Shown here in pieces: positions 34,313 to 43,436 of a stretch of 56,404 bases of DNA (position 1 is its first letter; each line of letters starts with the position of its first letter). The notes under the pieces are model-generated. The model saw only the letters and a list, made by a program, of their open reading frames with translations. It searched no databases and was not told where the DNA came from. Position numbers and translations under genes: made by a program. The stretch comes from Phenylobacterium aquaticum. GTDB lineage: Bacteria; Pseudomonadota; Alphaproteobacteria; Caulobacterales; Caulobacteraceae. The stretch is from contig NZ_CANCLE010000005.1 in NCBI RefSeq assembly GCF_947378715.1, positions 1 through 56,404 on the forward strand. Reading direction: 5' to 3'.

Positions 34313-35296
34313 TCAGGGGCGAAGCGCGGTCTTCAGCGGAATCCGCACCACGTCGCCCTTGTAGTAGTCCGTCAGCCAGATGGCGCCGAAGCCGATGCCG
34401 AGAGAATCGCCGCCCTCCCCCACCCATTGCCGCCAAACCTGGCCGGTGCGCGCGTCGGTGGCCGACAGCGGAACCTTGCGCATGGTGGTCCAGACCCTGC
34501 CGCGAGCGAAGGCGATGTCGCCGCCATGCCCCGGGGTCTCCAGGGCCGTCGTCCCGACCGCGACCCGGCGCCGCGCATCAATGCGAGTCAGCGTGCCGTC
34601 ACCCTGGTTCAGGGTCCAGACCGCGCCCGCCCCATCCGCCAGGAAGCGCGGGCGGGGGCCGGTGGGAACCGTAGTCAGCACCACACCGGTCCTGGAGTCC
34701 ACGGCGGTGACCAGGCTGGCCTCAATACTGGTCACCCAGACCACGCCGCCACGGACGTGCGGGTTGAAGGATCCCGCCGCCAGCTTCACGGTCTGGCGCA
34801 CGGCGCCGGACACCGGATCGATCCGCGCCAGGGCGCCGTCCTTGTTGGTCGCCATCCACAGGCTGTCGGCGCTGGCCGCGATCCCGCCCTCCGCCCCGGC
34901 TGGAGCGACCGGCAGGACCATCAGGGCATGGGTCTTCAGATCCACCCGGGCCAAGCCGGCCTTGTCCCCGCACAGCGGCGCCCAGATCGCGCCAAAGCCA
35001 ATGACGAGCCCCGCGCAGGGCTCGCCCGGCAGGGCGACCGCCGCGATCTCGCGATTGGTCTTCGGGTCGATCTCATGCAGGGCGTTCGGGCCGGTCCCGC
35101 CGATCCAGACCTCATGCCGGGCGATGGCCACCCAGTCGGCGGTCGCGCTCAGATGCAGCACGGCGGCCGGGGTCAGGTCAGTCATCGGCTTGCGCAGGCT
35201 GGCAAGGTCCGCCGCCGTCGCCGCGCCAGCTCCCAGCAGCACAAGCGCCTGAGCCAACCCAACTGCGCGGACCAGGATCGATCGACCGTCTCGCAT
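34313..35296 (-). CDS. Exported beta-propeller protein (virginiamycin B lyase/YncE-like)
   Basis: This is a 327-residue protein with a signal peptide (AQALVLLGAGAATAA). Repeats of about 42 residues follow the pattern 'GAxWxxxxxxxxLxRIDPxT' (WIGGTGPNALHEIDPKT, WMATNKDGALARIDPVS, WTLNQGDGTLTRIDARR), which builds a six- or seven-bladed propeller like Vgb lyase or YncE. Vgb catalytic residues could not be confirmed by eye, so an enzymatic role is not claimed; a periplasmic binding or scaffold role is as likely. Confidence 0.8.
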   Translation of the reverse strand: MRDGRSILVRAVGLAQALVLLGAGAATAADLASLRKPMTDLTPAAVLHLSATADWVAIARHEVWIGGTGPNALHEIDPKTNREIAAVALPGEPCAGLVIGFGAIWAPLCGDKAGLARVDLKTHALMVLPVAPAGAEGGIAASADSLWMATNKDGALARIDPVSGAVRQTVKLAAGSFNPHVRGGVVWVTSIEASLVTAVDSRTGVVLTTVPTGPRPRFLADGAGAVWTLNQGDGTLTRIDARRRVAVGTTALETPGHGGDIAFARGRVWTTMRKVPLSATDARTGQVWRQWVGEGGDSLGIGFGAIWLTDYYKGDVVRIPLKTALRP

Positions 35297-35430
35297 CAGC
35301 GCCCCCCAGAGCTCATGGCCGAGAGCTTAGCCGAGGCGTCCGGACCGCCAAGCGGCAATGGTCATTCCAAACGCGAAAGGCCATGTTGGTCACGGCGGGT
35401 TCACTCGCTGCTTCGCCCGGAGTCCGACCC

Positions 35431-36348
35431 ATGAAATCTCTGCCGTCGATGTTGCTGGCGCTGGGCCTCGCGACCCAGGCATGGGCCGCGCCGCCCGCCG
35501 ATCTCCCGGCCGCGATCTATGCCGACCCGCCTGCGGACGCAGCCTTCCCCGCCCGCGGCGTCGCCGTCCAAATTCCCAGCGGCGGCCAGATGATGAACGC
35601 CTTGCTCTATCTGCCGGCCGGGCGCGGACCGCATCCGGTCGCGATCCTGATGCACGGCCTGCCCGGCTACGACGGGAACCTCGACCTCGCCCAGGTGATG
35701 CGGCGCGCGGGATGGGCGGTGATCACCTTCCACTATCGGGGAACCTGGGGCTCGGGGGGCGCCTTCAGCCTCGGCGGGTCGGCGGACGACGGCATGGCGG
35801 TGATGGACTGGCTGCACATGTCGGCCACCACCAAGGCCTTCCGCTTCGATCCGGGCCGGGTGGTCGTGCTGGGCCACTCCATGGGCGGCTATGACGCGGC
35901 CTATGCCTGCGCCCACACCCCCTCGGTGCTGGGTTGCGCCCTGCTCGCGCCGTGGGACATCAGCGCCGACCAACCGGCCCTGGCCAAGATGACGCCTGAG
36001 GAACGCGATCACTTCGCCGCCACCAGCCTCGACGACATCGACGGCCGGATCAGCGGCATGACCGCTCGGCAGATCGCCGAGATCATCGCCACCGAAGGCC
36101 AGACCTGGAGACTGGCCGACCTGGCGCCCGCTCTCGCCAATCACCCGCTGCTGGTGGTCACCGATACCCGTGACGATGATGACGACAAGGCGCTGGCCCT
36201 GCTGCCGGCGCTCGCCGAGGCCAAGGCCAAGAAGCTGCAGGCGGTGACCCTGGACAGCGATCACGGCTCCAGCGACCACCGGGTGGCCCTGCAGATCCTG
36301 GTCCTGAAGTGGCTGGCGACCCTGCCTGGCGCGCCGCCGCTCAGATAG
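35431..36348 (+). CDS. Secreted alpha/beta hydrolase (dienelactone hydrolase/peptidase S9-like)
   Basis: This is a 305-residue exported hydrolase with signal MKSLPSMLLALGLATQAWA. The nucleophile elbow is GHSMGGYDA (about 151-159), the oxyanion strand LMHGLPGYDGN with HG, the acid probably in TDTRDDDDDKAL, and the His in SDHGSSDHRVAL. The lid insertion is helical. Substrate is unknown. Its stop overlaps the stop of the convergent IclR gene by eight bases. Confidence 0.88.
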   Translation: MKSLPSMLLALGLATQAWAAPPADLPAAIYADPPADAAFPARGVAVQIPSGGQMMNALLYLPAGRGPHPVAILMHGLPGYDGNLDLAQVMRRAGWAVITFHYRGTWGSGGAFSLGGSADDGMAVMDWLHMSATTKAFRFDPGRVVVLGHSMGGYDAAYACAHTPSVLGCALLAPWDISADQPALAKMTPEERDHFAATSLDDIDGRISGMTARQIAEIIATEGQTWRLADLAPALANHPLLVVTDTRDDDDDKALALLPALAEAKAKKLQAVTLDSDHGSSDHRVALQILVLKWLATLPGAPPLR

Positions 36349-37081
36349 AGCCCAGAGCGGCCACCGCTTCGCGCAGGCGCGAGACCAGCCCCGCTTCAAG
36401 GGGCTCGAGCTCCTCGGTGCGGCCCGTCACCCCGATCGCCAGTTGCCGGGCCGCGACCGCCCGGGGCGCCAGCACGCCGATCAGGCCGAAGCCCGGGCTG
36501 ACCGCGTCCTTGGAGAAGGCGTAGCCCCGCGTCCGAACGCCATGCAGCCGCACCAGCAGGTCTGCGACATCCATGCGGTCGTCGGGCTGGCGGGCCCGCA
36601 CCCGGCGCATCAGGCGGCGCACCTCGGCGTCCGGCTGGGCGCTGAGCAACAGCAACCCCATGCCCGAATGGGCGAGCGGCCGCAGCTGGCCCGGCGTCAC
36701 CATGGCCTTCAACGGCTCTCCGGAATGGACCAGATGCAGGTACTGGGCATGCAGGTCGGACTGGGCGGCCAGCACCACGGTCAGGCCGGTCTCGGCGTGC
36801 AGCCGGTGGGCGGCGGCCAGGATCGCGCCCTCGCCGAACAGCCCCTCATGCACCCACTGGCCCAGGACCGCGATGCGCATGGTCGGCATATAGGTCCGCC
36901 GCGCCCGGTCATATTCGAGATAGCCCATGACCACGAGGCTCTTGAGCAGGGCTGCGGCGCTGGAGGTCGGATAGCCCAGCCGCGCGGTCACCTCGCCAAG
37001 GCTCAACGCCCGACGCTCCAGCTCGAACAACTCGAGCACTGCGAAGGCCCGCTGAGCCGATTTCACCACTGCGTCGGTCAC
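36341..37081 (-). CDS. IclR-family transcriptional regulator
   Basis: This is a 246-residue regulator. The N-terminal winged helix reads VVKSAQRAFAVLELFELERRALSLGEVTARLGYPTSSAAALLKSLVVMGYL in overlapping parts, and the C-terminal ligand domain (about 80-246) contains LHAETGLTVVLAAQSD and AHSGMGLLLLSAQP. The start is taken as a GTG (37079-37081). It is divergent from the thiolase-like gene, with 149 bases between, so it probably controls that gene in response to an acid or aromatic metabolite (inference; IclR regulators commonly do so). Confidence 0.88.
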   Translation of the reverse strand: MTDAVVKSAQRAFAVLELFELERRALSLGEVTARLGYPTSSAAALLKSLVVMGYLEYDRARRTYMPTMRIAVLGQWVHEGLFGEGAILAAAHRLHAETGLTVVLAAQSDLHAQYLHLVHSGEPLKAMVTPGQLRPLAHSGMGLLLLSAQPDAEVRRLMRRVRARQPDDRMDVADLLVRLHGVRTRGYAFSKDAVSPGFGLIGVLAPRAVAARQLAIGVTGRTEELEPLEAGLVSRLREAVAALGSI

Positions 37082-37230
37082 ATCGCGCCCCTCGCCCCTT
37101 CCACATATGCGGAATTGCAGCGCCCGCACGCAACCGTCGTCTCAATGACTTTGGGCGCCGCTGCGTCAGCCGGCTAGTGTCCGCGTCGAGGGCGCGTCCG
37201 ACCGCGCCAGGACTTTGAGGAGTATCTGGA

Positions 37231-38769
37231 ATGAGCGATCTGACGCCGATCATCGTGGGCGTGGGCGAGGCCTCGGAGCGCATCGACGCGCCCGGCTATC
37301 AAGCCCTGTCGCCCGTGGACCTGGCCGCCGCCGCCGCCCGCGCCGCCCTCGATGACGCCCTGTCGGTCGCCGCCCTGGCCCCGCACCTCGACGTCGTCGC
37401 CGGCATTCCGCAGTTCGAGATTTCCGGGCCCCAGGCTGTCGCCCCCTTCGGCCGGGCCGACAACTTCCCCCGCGCCGTGGCCCAGCGCATCGGCGCTGAT
37501 CCGGCCCGCGCCATCCTCGAGCCCGTGGGCGGCCAGGGCCCGCAGCACCTGGTCAATGAGTTCGCCCAGGCCATCGCCAAGGGCGAAACCGGCATGGCGC
37601 TGTTCTTCGGCTCCGAAGCCATCTCCACCGTGCGCCACCTGATGAGCCAGGGGGAAAAGCGCGACTGGAACGAGAGCGTCGGCGGCCAGATGGAGAACCG
37701 TGGCTATGGCCTGGACGGCCTGGTCACCATGGACCTCGCCGGCCACGGGGCCCGCACCCCGATCCAGCTCTATGCGATGTTCGAGAACGCGCGCCGCGCC
37801 AAGACGGGCCTCGACCGCGAGGCCTACGCCCTGGAGATGGGCCGGCTGTTCGCCCCCTTCACGGAGGTCGCCCACGGCAATCCGCACGCCATGAGCCAGG
37901 AGGTGTTCGACGCCCAGGGCCTGGCGACCGTCACGCCCAAGAACCGCATCGTCGCCGATCCCTTCCCCCGCCGCATGGTGGCCCGCGACCAGGCCAACCA
38001 GGGCGCGGCCGTGCTGATGACCTCGGTCGGCAAGGCCCGCGAACTGGGCATTCCGGAAGACAAGTGGATCTATCTGCATGGCGGCGCAGACGTCGCCGAG
38101 CGCACCCCGATCGAGCGCCAGGACCTGGCCGCCTATCCTGCGGCGGCGATCGCCGCCAAGGCGGCGTTGGAGCGAGCCGGGGTGACGGCGGCCGACATCG
38201 CGGTGTTCGACCTCTACAGCTGCTTTCCGATCGCCGTGACCACGGTCCGCGATGACCTGGGCATAGCCGCCGACGATCCTCGCCCGCTCACCGTCACCGG
38301 CGGCCTGCCGTTCTTCGGCGGAGCCGGGAACAACTATTCCATGCACGCCATCGCCAGCATGGTCCGGGCTCTGCGCGCGCGACCGGGTGACTACGGCTTC
38401 GTCGGCGCCAATGGCGGCTTCCTGTCGAAATATTCCACCGGCGTCTATTCGACCCGGCCGGCAACCTGGAAGGGCTTCGAGTCCAAGGGTCTGCAGGCCG
38501 AGATCAACGCCTGGCCAAAGCCCGTGATCGCCGAGGCGCCCACCACCGGGACCGTGGTCACCTACACCATCGACTATGGCCGCGAGGCCCCACATGGGGT
38601 GCTGGTCTGCGCCGACGCGGCGGGGAACCGGTTCGTGGCCATGACCGAGGCCGGCCCGGACGACATCGCGGGCCAGATGATCGCCGGCGAACCCCTGGGC
38701 GCGACGGTGCAGGTGCGCCAGGACGAACGGGGCCGCAACGTCGTCACGGCCTTCGCCCCCAAACCCTGA
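37231..38769 (+). CDS. Thiolase-like protein (TLP1/SCP-x type) with C-terminal OB-like domain
   Basis: This is a 512-residue protein with the thiolase fold: LTPIIVGVGEASERID at the start, AGIPQFEISGP, LYSCFPIAV and GGLPFFGGAGNNYSMHAIASM. The usual loading Cys in the N-terminal half is replaced (EPVGGQGPQHLV), and the C-terminal His and Cys motifs (GHP, CxGG) are GGAG and GANGG. The last about 80 residues (TGTVVTYTIDYGRE...) look like the extra C-terminal domain of TLP1. Annotation pipelines would call it acetyl-CoA acetyltransferase; true thiolysis is doubtful. GAGGAG precedes the ATG. It is divergent from an IclR regulator. Confidence 0.85.
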   Translation: MSDLTPIIVGVGEASERIDAPGYQALSPVDLAAAAARAALDDALSVAALAPHLDVVAGIPQFEISGPQAVAPFGRADNFPRAVAQRIGADPARAILEPVGGQGPQHLVNEFAQAIAKGETGMALFFGSEAISTVRHLMSQGEKRDWNESVGGQMENRGYGLDGLVTMDLAGHGARTPIQLYAMFENARRAKTGLDREAYALEMGRLFAPFTEVAHGNPHAMSQEVFDAQGLATVTPKNRIVADPFPRRMVARDQANQGAAVLMTSVGKARELGIPEDKWIYLHGGADVAERTPIERQDLAAYPAAAIAAKAALERAGVTAADIAVFDLYSCFPIAVTTVRDDLGIAADDPRPLTVTGGLPFFGGAGNNYSMHAIASMVRALRARPGDYGFVGANGGFLSKYSTGVYSTRPATWKGFESKGLQAEINAWPKPVIAEAPTTGTVVTYTIDYGREAPHGVLVCADAAGNRFVAMTEAGPDDIAGQMIAGEPLGATVQVRQDERGRNVVTAFAPKP

Positions 38770-38809
38770 CGTGCTTGCGCCTCCGGACGGGGCGCCGCAC
38801 TAAGGGGCG

Positions 38810-39559
38810 ATGGACTTCCTGACCCATCTGCCGGCCGCCGGCGCCCTCGTCGCCTTCTTCCAGGTCGTGATGATCGATCTGGCGCTGGCTGGCGACAACG
38901 CCGTGGCCGTGGGCCTGGCCGCCGCCGGTCTGCCACCTAAGCAACGCCGCAAGGCCATCGTCTTCGGCCTGATGGGCGCGGTGGTGATGCTGATCGGCTT
39001 CGCCCTGATCACCGTCCAGCTGCTCAAGCTGGTCGGACTGCTGCTGGCCGGCGGGCTCCTGCTGCTCTGGGTCTGCTGGAAGATGTGGCGCGAGCTCTCC
39101 GACCAGGGCCATGAGGCCGAGGCGGAAGGCGAGACGGCCCTGGGCGAGGCCACCGGGGTCAATATCGGCGGCAAGACCCGTCGGGCGACCAAGGCCAAGA
39201 CCATGGGTCAGGCCCTGCTGCAGATCCTGGTCGCTGACCTGACCATGTCGCTGGACAATGTGCTGGCCGTGGCTGGCGCCGCGCGGGAACACCCGCAGGT
39301 GCTGATCGCCGGCCTCTTGCTGTCCATCACCCTGATGGGCGTGGCCGCCAGCTGGATCGCCAAGCTGCTGCACCGCTTCCGCTGGCTGGGCTATCTGGGC
39401 CTGGTCATCGTGCTCTTGGTCTCGGCCCGGATGATCTGGGAGGGCCACCGCAGCGTGATCATCGATCTGGGCAAGGTCACGACCTATAACGAGATCATGC
39501 CCCGGGCCCTGGACATCACCCCCGCCGAACTGGCGAGGCACGCGGCGAAGAAGGGCTAG
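38810..39559 (+). CDS. TerC-family integral membrane protein (YjbE-like)
   Basis: This is a 249-residue inner-membrane protein with about seven helices. The two TerC signature segments are MIDLALAGDNAVAVGLA and VADLTMSLDNVLAVAGA, related by internal duplication with paired Asp residues, thought to coordinate metal. A hydrophilic cytoplasmic loop (EAEAEGETALGEATG) separates the halves. Family members export Mn(II) in several bacteria and are not specific to tellurite. It starts 40 bases after the thiolase-like gene on the same strand and may be cotranscribed. Confidence 0.88.
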   Translation: MDFLTHLPAAGALVAFFQVVMIDLALAGDNAVAVGLAAAGLPPKQRRKAIVFGLMGAVVMLIGFALITVQLLKLVGLLLAGGLLLLWVCWKMWRELSDQGHEAEAEGETALGEATGVNIGGKTRRATKAKTMGQALLQILVADLTMSLDNVLAVAGAAREHPQVLIAGLLLSITLMGVAASWIAKLLHRFRWLGYLGLVIVLLVSARMIWEGHRSVIIDLGKVTTYNEIMPRALDITPAELARHAAKKG

Positions 39560-39780
39560 TCGCGCCGTCGCCTCTCCGACCTGCGCCCTGACAACCCGAG
39601 GAATTTCAGACCTTCCTCCCGGCCGTCGCTCAGGGCGCCCTCGCCGGCTTTGCGCCGCCCCAAGGTGTTCAGTATCCACTTGGCGAAGCTGTCGAAGGCA
39701 TAGGGCGAGCGGTAGTCGAACGTCTCGAACAGGCCCGGTCGCCTGTTCAGGAATACGAACTTCGTGGCCGGCGGCTTCAT
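39556..39780 (-). CDS. Small basic protein of unknown function
   Basis: This 74-residue product begins MKPPATKFVFLNRRPGLFETF. The ATG (39778-39780) has AAGGAGAG just upstream, so translation is credible. The middle is hydrophilic with aromatic residues and the C-terminus is strongly basic (GRRSERRRRD). No family is recognised. It overlaps the TerC stop by four bases in convergent orientation, and lies downstream of the fucosidase gene on its strand. Confidence 0.6.
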   Translation of the reverse strand: MKPPATKFVFLNRRPGLFETFDYRSPYAFDSFAKWILNTLGRRKAGEGALSDGREEGLKFLGLSGRRSERRRRD

Positions 39781-39823
39781 CGTCCTCTCCTTCGCCTGCA
39801 CATCGACAGGCTTCGTCACCACT

Positions 39824-40963
39824 CTACCCACCCCGCAGGATCCGCCCCAGGTCCCGCAACGGGGCCTGCTGCACCGGTGGGATCGTCGCGTCCGCCATCG
39901 GCCCGACATTGATCAGCAGATTGCCGCCCCGCGCCGTGACGTCGCGATAGAGCGCGGTCAGGGCTTCGCCGGTCAGATAGTCGGCCGTCTCCTCATTGGC
40001 GTTGTAGCCAAAGGCCATGCCCAGACCCCGGGTCGATTCCCACTTGGCTCCACCCATGTCGCCCCCGTCGGCATATTCCACCGTGCGGAAGTCGAAGTGG
40101 TGGCGTGGCGTCGAGCTGCTCTCCCCGCCGCTCGCAGCCGTCCGAGCCTTGACCATGGCGTTGAAACCCGCGAGGCCCTCCGGCGTGCGCAGGCTGTCGA
40201 ACAGGCCGGTGTTCCCCATCCAGCGGTCGTTGACCACGCCGTCGGGAACGGCCGCGTAGTAATAGGCGAACAGGTCATCGAGGTCGCGGCCGTCGGGCCA
40301 GGCGATATCGTTCCACAGCACCGAGGGTTTGTAGCGGTCGATCAGTTCGCGGACCTGGGCGACGGCGTATTGGCGATAGGCCTCGCCCGGCGGCACGCAG
40401 GCGAACATCTCGCCGAAGTTCGAGATCGGGCTGTGGTGGAAGGTCCAGTCCAGCCCACCGGAATAATAGAGCCCGAACCGCATGCCGCGCTTGCGCACCG
40501 CCTGCGCCAGTTCGCCGACGAAGTCGCGCTGGCTATGCCAGCCCGGCCGGTTGGGGTTTTCCACGCCGGTCGGCCATAGGCAGAAGCCGTCATGATGCTT
40601 GGTGACGAAGACCACATAGGCGGCGCCGGCGGCCTCGAACAGATCCACCCAGGCCTCGGCGTCAAAAGCCTGGGCGGCGGCCTCGAAGGGCTCGCGGAAG
40701 GCGGAATAGGGCTGGTCGCCATAGAGTTCGGCGTGGCGCACCGCCGTGGGGCTGCCCGCCACCTTCATGGCGTTGGGGTACCATTCGGCATAGGGCCCCA
40801 GCGCGAAAGCGTGGTCGTAGTCGTCGCGCACCAGCTCGGTCAGCGAGGCGCCCCGCGGCGCCCAGGCGGGTATCGCCCACATGCCCCAGTGGATGAAGAT
40901 CCCCAGCTGGGGCTCGGCGTACCAGTCCGGGCACGGCCGGCCCTCGAAGGCGGCGTTGGTCAA
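39824..40963 (-). CDS. Alpha-L-fucosidase, glycoside hydrolase family 29
   Basis: This is a 379-residue retaining glycosidase. GH29 marks are FIHWGMWAIPAW, VVFVTKHHDGFCLWPT, FGLYYSGGLDW and the nucleophile Asp in VLWNDIAWP. There is no signal peptide, so it acts in the cytoplasm, and the usual C-terminal beta-sandwich domain is missing (typical lengths are about 450-600), leaving the barrel only. No fucose transporter or catabolic genes lie nearby, so its source of substrate is unclear. Confidence 0.9.
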   Translation of the reverse strand: MTNAAFEGRPCPDWYAEPQLGIFIHWGMWAIPAWAPRGASLTELVRDDYDHAFALGPYAEWYPNAMKVAGSPTAVRHAELYGDQPYSAFREPFEAAAQAFDAEAWVDLFEAAGAAYVVFVTKHHDGFCLWPTGVENPNRPGWHSQRDFVGELAQAVRKRGMRFGLYYSGGLDWTFHHSPISNFGEMFACVPPGEAYRQYAVAQVRELIDRYKPSVLWNDIAWPDGRDLDDLFAYYYAAVPDGVVNDRWMGNTGLFDSLRTPEGLAGFNAMVKARTAASGGESSSTPRHHFDFRTVEYADGGDMGGAKWESTRGLGMAFGYNANEETADYLTGEALTALYRDVTARGGNLLINVGPMADATIPPVQQAPLRDLGRILRGG

Positions 40964-41050
40964 GTCATCCTCCCGCGCCGGGCTTCTGAATCGCCCCGAC
41001 GTCAGAAGCCATTCCGAGGGGGCGCCGCAGGGTGAGTCAACCTTGACGGT

Positions 41051-42853
41051 TCACCCCGCCTCGGCGCCGCCGAAACGCTCGACCCATTCGGTGACCTGCG
41101 CATCCTCGACCTTGCGGAACAGCACGTCGGGGGCCTTCACCGTCCGACCGGGCGGCAGGGCGTTCAGCGCCTCGCCTCTGGCCGGCCAGCGGCCGGGGAA
41201 GCTCTCGCCCACGCCGTCGGCGATCTTCTCGCAGGCGAAGGGGATGAAGGGCTCGGAGACCTTGGCGAACAGGGCCACCAGGTTCAGGCCGGTGCGCACG
41301 GCCACGGCGGCGCGGTCGCGGTCGGTCTTGATGGCGGTCCAGGGCGCCGCCTCGGTCAGGTACTGGTTGCCCAGCACCCACAGCTGGCGCAGCGATTGGG
41401 CCGACTTGCGAAGCTCGATGCCCTCCAGGTTTTCCTCAAGCTCGGCCAGCTTGGCGTCGATGTCGGCGCGCAGCTTGATCTCCAGCGGGCCGTCCTCGCC
41501 GCCGTCCGGAACCACGCCCTCGAAGCGGGTCTCGGTGAACTTCAGGATGCGGTTGACGAAATTGCCCAGCACATCGGCCAGATCGGCGTTCACCTGGGCC
41601 TGGAACTGCTCCCAGGTGAAGGTGGCGTCGGAGGTCTCCGGCGTATTGGCGGTCACCCACCAGCGCCAGTAGTCGGCGGGCAACAGCTCCAGCGCATGGT
41701 CCATGAACACCCCGCGCTTCTGGGAGGTCGAGAACTTGCCGCCGTAATAGTCCAGCCAGTTGAAGCCCTTCAGCCGGTCGACCAGTTTCCAGGGCGCGTT
41801 GTTGGCCGGGGTCCAGTGGGTCCCGTCGAACCGCTCGTTGATCCCGATCAGGCTGCAGGGGAAGCCGACCGTGTGGAACGGCACGTTGTCCTTGCCCATG
41901 AACTCCACATAGGTGACGTCCGAGGCCACCGGATTGCGCCACCAGCGCTCCCAGTCGGCGTCGACCGCCGGGCCCTTGCCGGCTGCGGCGGACTGGGCGT
42001 CGGCCCATTCCCAGGTGGCGGCGATATATTCGATCGGCGCGTCGAACCAGACATAGAAGACCTTGCCGGCCAGGCCGGCGATGTCGGGCGTCACACCATC
42101 CGGGTTCGGGCCCCAGTCGGCGGCGTTGACAGGCACACCCCATTCCAGGTCGCGGGTGACGCCTCGGTCCTGCAACCCCTCGTCCAGCCATTTCAGGGCG
42201 ATGGAGGTGACCAGCAGCGGCCAGTCGCCCTTCTTGCCATCGATCCAGGCGCGCAGCCGGTCGGAGAACAGGCTCTGGCGCAGGAACAGGTGCTTGGAAT
42301 CACGGATCTCGATGTCTTCTGAGCCCGACACCGCCGAGCGCGGGTGGATCAGATCGGCCGGATCCAGCACCCGGGTGCAGTTCTCGCACTGGTCGCCGCG
42401 CGCCGACGTGTAGCCGCAGTGCGGACAGGTGCCGATCACATAGCGGTCGGGCAGGAAGCGCTTGTCGGCGTTGGAATAGACCTGCTGGGTGACCCGCTCC
42501 TCCATGAAGCCCTGCTCCCAAAGGGTCTGGGCGAAGCGCTGGGTCAGCTTGGCGTTCTGCGGCGAGGACGAGCGGCCGAAATGGTCCCAGGACAGGCCGA
42601 AGGCCCGGCCCAGCCGGTGCTGGATCTCATGCTGCTCGGCGCAGAAATCGGCGGGCTTCTGGCCGGCCTCGGCGGCGGCGAGCTCCGTGGGCGTGCCATG
42701 CTCGTCCGTGGCGCAGAGATAGAGGGTCTCGCGGCCCCGCGACCGCTGGAAGCGGGCGAAGACGTCGGCCGGCAGCATGGAGCCCGCGAGCGTCCCCAGG
42801 TGCTTGATCCCGTTGATGTAGGGCAAAGCCGAGGTGATGAGGATGCGGGTCAT
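41051..42853 (-). CDS. metG: Methionyl-tRNA synthetase
   Basis: This enzyme charges tRNA-Met. The 600-residue class I synthetase has the HIGH-equivalent HLGT in YINGIKHLGTLAGS, a four-Cys zinc knuckle (CPHCGYTSARGDQCENC) and the KMSKS-equivalent KFSTSQKRG. The anticodon-binding helical domain follows, and the C-terminal EMAP-like tRNA-binding domain is absent. Thr in place of the last His/Asn of the HIGH motif is a variant. It stands alone on its strand. Confidence 0.96.
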   Translation of the reverse strand: MTRILITSALPYINGIKHLGTLAGSMLPADVFARFQRSRGRETLYLCATDEHGTPTELAAAEAGQKPADFCAEQHEIQHRLGRAFGLSWDHFGRSSSPQNAKLTQRFAQTLWEQGFMEERVTQQVYSNADKRFLPDRYVIGTCPHCGYTSARGDQCENCTRVLDPADLIHPRSAVSGSEDIEIRDSKHLFLRQSLFSDRLRAWIDGKKGDWPLLVTSIALKWLDEGLQDRGVTRDLEWGVPVNAADWGPNPDGVTPDIAGLAGKVFYVWFDAPIEYIAATWEWADAQSAAAGKGPAVDADWERWWRNPVASDVTYVEFMGKDNVPFHTVGFPCSLIGINERFDGTHWTPANNAPWKLVDRLKGFNWLDYYGGKFSTSQKRGVFMDHALELLPADYWRWWVTANTPETSDATFTWEQFQAQVNADLADVLGNFVNRILKFTETRFEGVVPDGGEDGPLEIKLRADIDAKLAELEENLEGIELRKSAQSLRQLWVLGNQYLTEAAPWTAIKTDRDRAAVAVRTGLNLVALFAKVSEPFIPFACEKIADGVGESFPGRWPARGEALNALPPGRTVKAPDVLFRKVEDAQVTEWVERFGGAEAG

Positions 42854-43013
42854 GCGGGGGCTCGAAATGAGGAGACTTGGAAGCGGCGGCTTATAGGGCG
42901 CCTGGCCGCTTCGCCAAAGCCGCCTTCTCGCCGGCCAGCGTGGCCCGCGCGATTTCCCCCTCGCCTTCCGGTCCCAATAGCCTCAGCATACCGACGTTCT
43001 GGGGAGAGCTGAC

Positions 43014-43436
43014 ATGATCAAGGGCGTGAACTGGGTCGCGGTCGCCATCTGCGTGGTGCTGCTCGAGGGGCTGGGCTACCTCTGGTACGGGGTCCTGCTG
43101 TCCGACGTGTGGACCGCCGCCTATACCGAGGCCATGGGCCACGCGCCCTCCATGGCCAACCAGGCGGTCAATATGAGCCTGGGCATCGTCAACACCCTGA
43201 TCCTGGTGGTGGGGCTGGCCTGGGTGTTCGCCAGGCTCGGGGTCAATTCCCTGGCCGGCATCGGGGCCGCAGTGGTGGTCTGGTTCTTCTTCAACTTCAC
43301 CACCATGTCGATCGACTTCCTGTACCTGCAGCTGCCGGGTCGCCTGGTGATCATGAACATGGGCTACCAGCTGGTCAGCTACCTGATCGCCGGGGCGATC
43401 CTGGGCCTGCTGCCGGCGAAGGACACGGCCGCCTAG
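43014..43436 (+). CDS. DUF1761 membrane protein
   Basis: This is a 140-residue protein with four hydrophobic segments. GLGYLWYGVLLSDVW, NMSLGIVNTLILVVGLAW and the motif FFFNFTTMSIDFLYL match DUF1761. The function of this family is unknown. It is transcribed away from metG, with 160 bases between the two starts, and converges with the DUF486 gene, overlapping its stop by four bases. Confidence 0.8.
   Translation: MIKGVNWVAVAICVVLLEGLGYLWYGVLLSDVWTAAYTEAMGHAPSMANQAVNMSLGIVNTLILVVGLAWVFARLGVNSLAGIGAAVVVWFFFNFTTMSIDFLYLQLPGRLVIMNMGYQLVSYLIAGAILGLLPAKDTAA

Noticed and set aside
33548..35434. Open frame of 628 codons on the plus strand
   Set aside because: It lies opposite the aminotransferase and propeller genes, which have clear family motifs; composition is Arg/Gly/His-rich as for shadows in high-GC DNA.
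36341..37230. Palindromic operator for IclR in the divergent gap
   Set aside because: No convincing inverted repeat of IclR type could be picked by eye in 37082-37230.
41036..41062. Terminator after metG
   Set aside because: An imperfect GGGTGA/TCACCC repeat straddles the stop codon but has poor loop pairing and no T-run.
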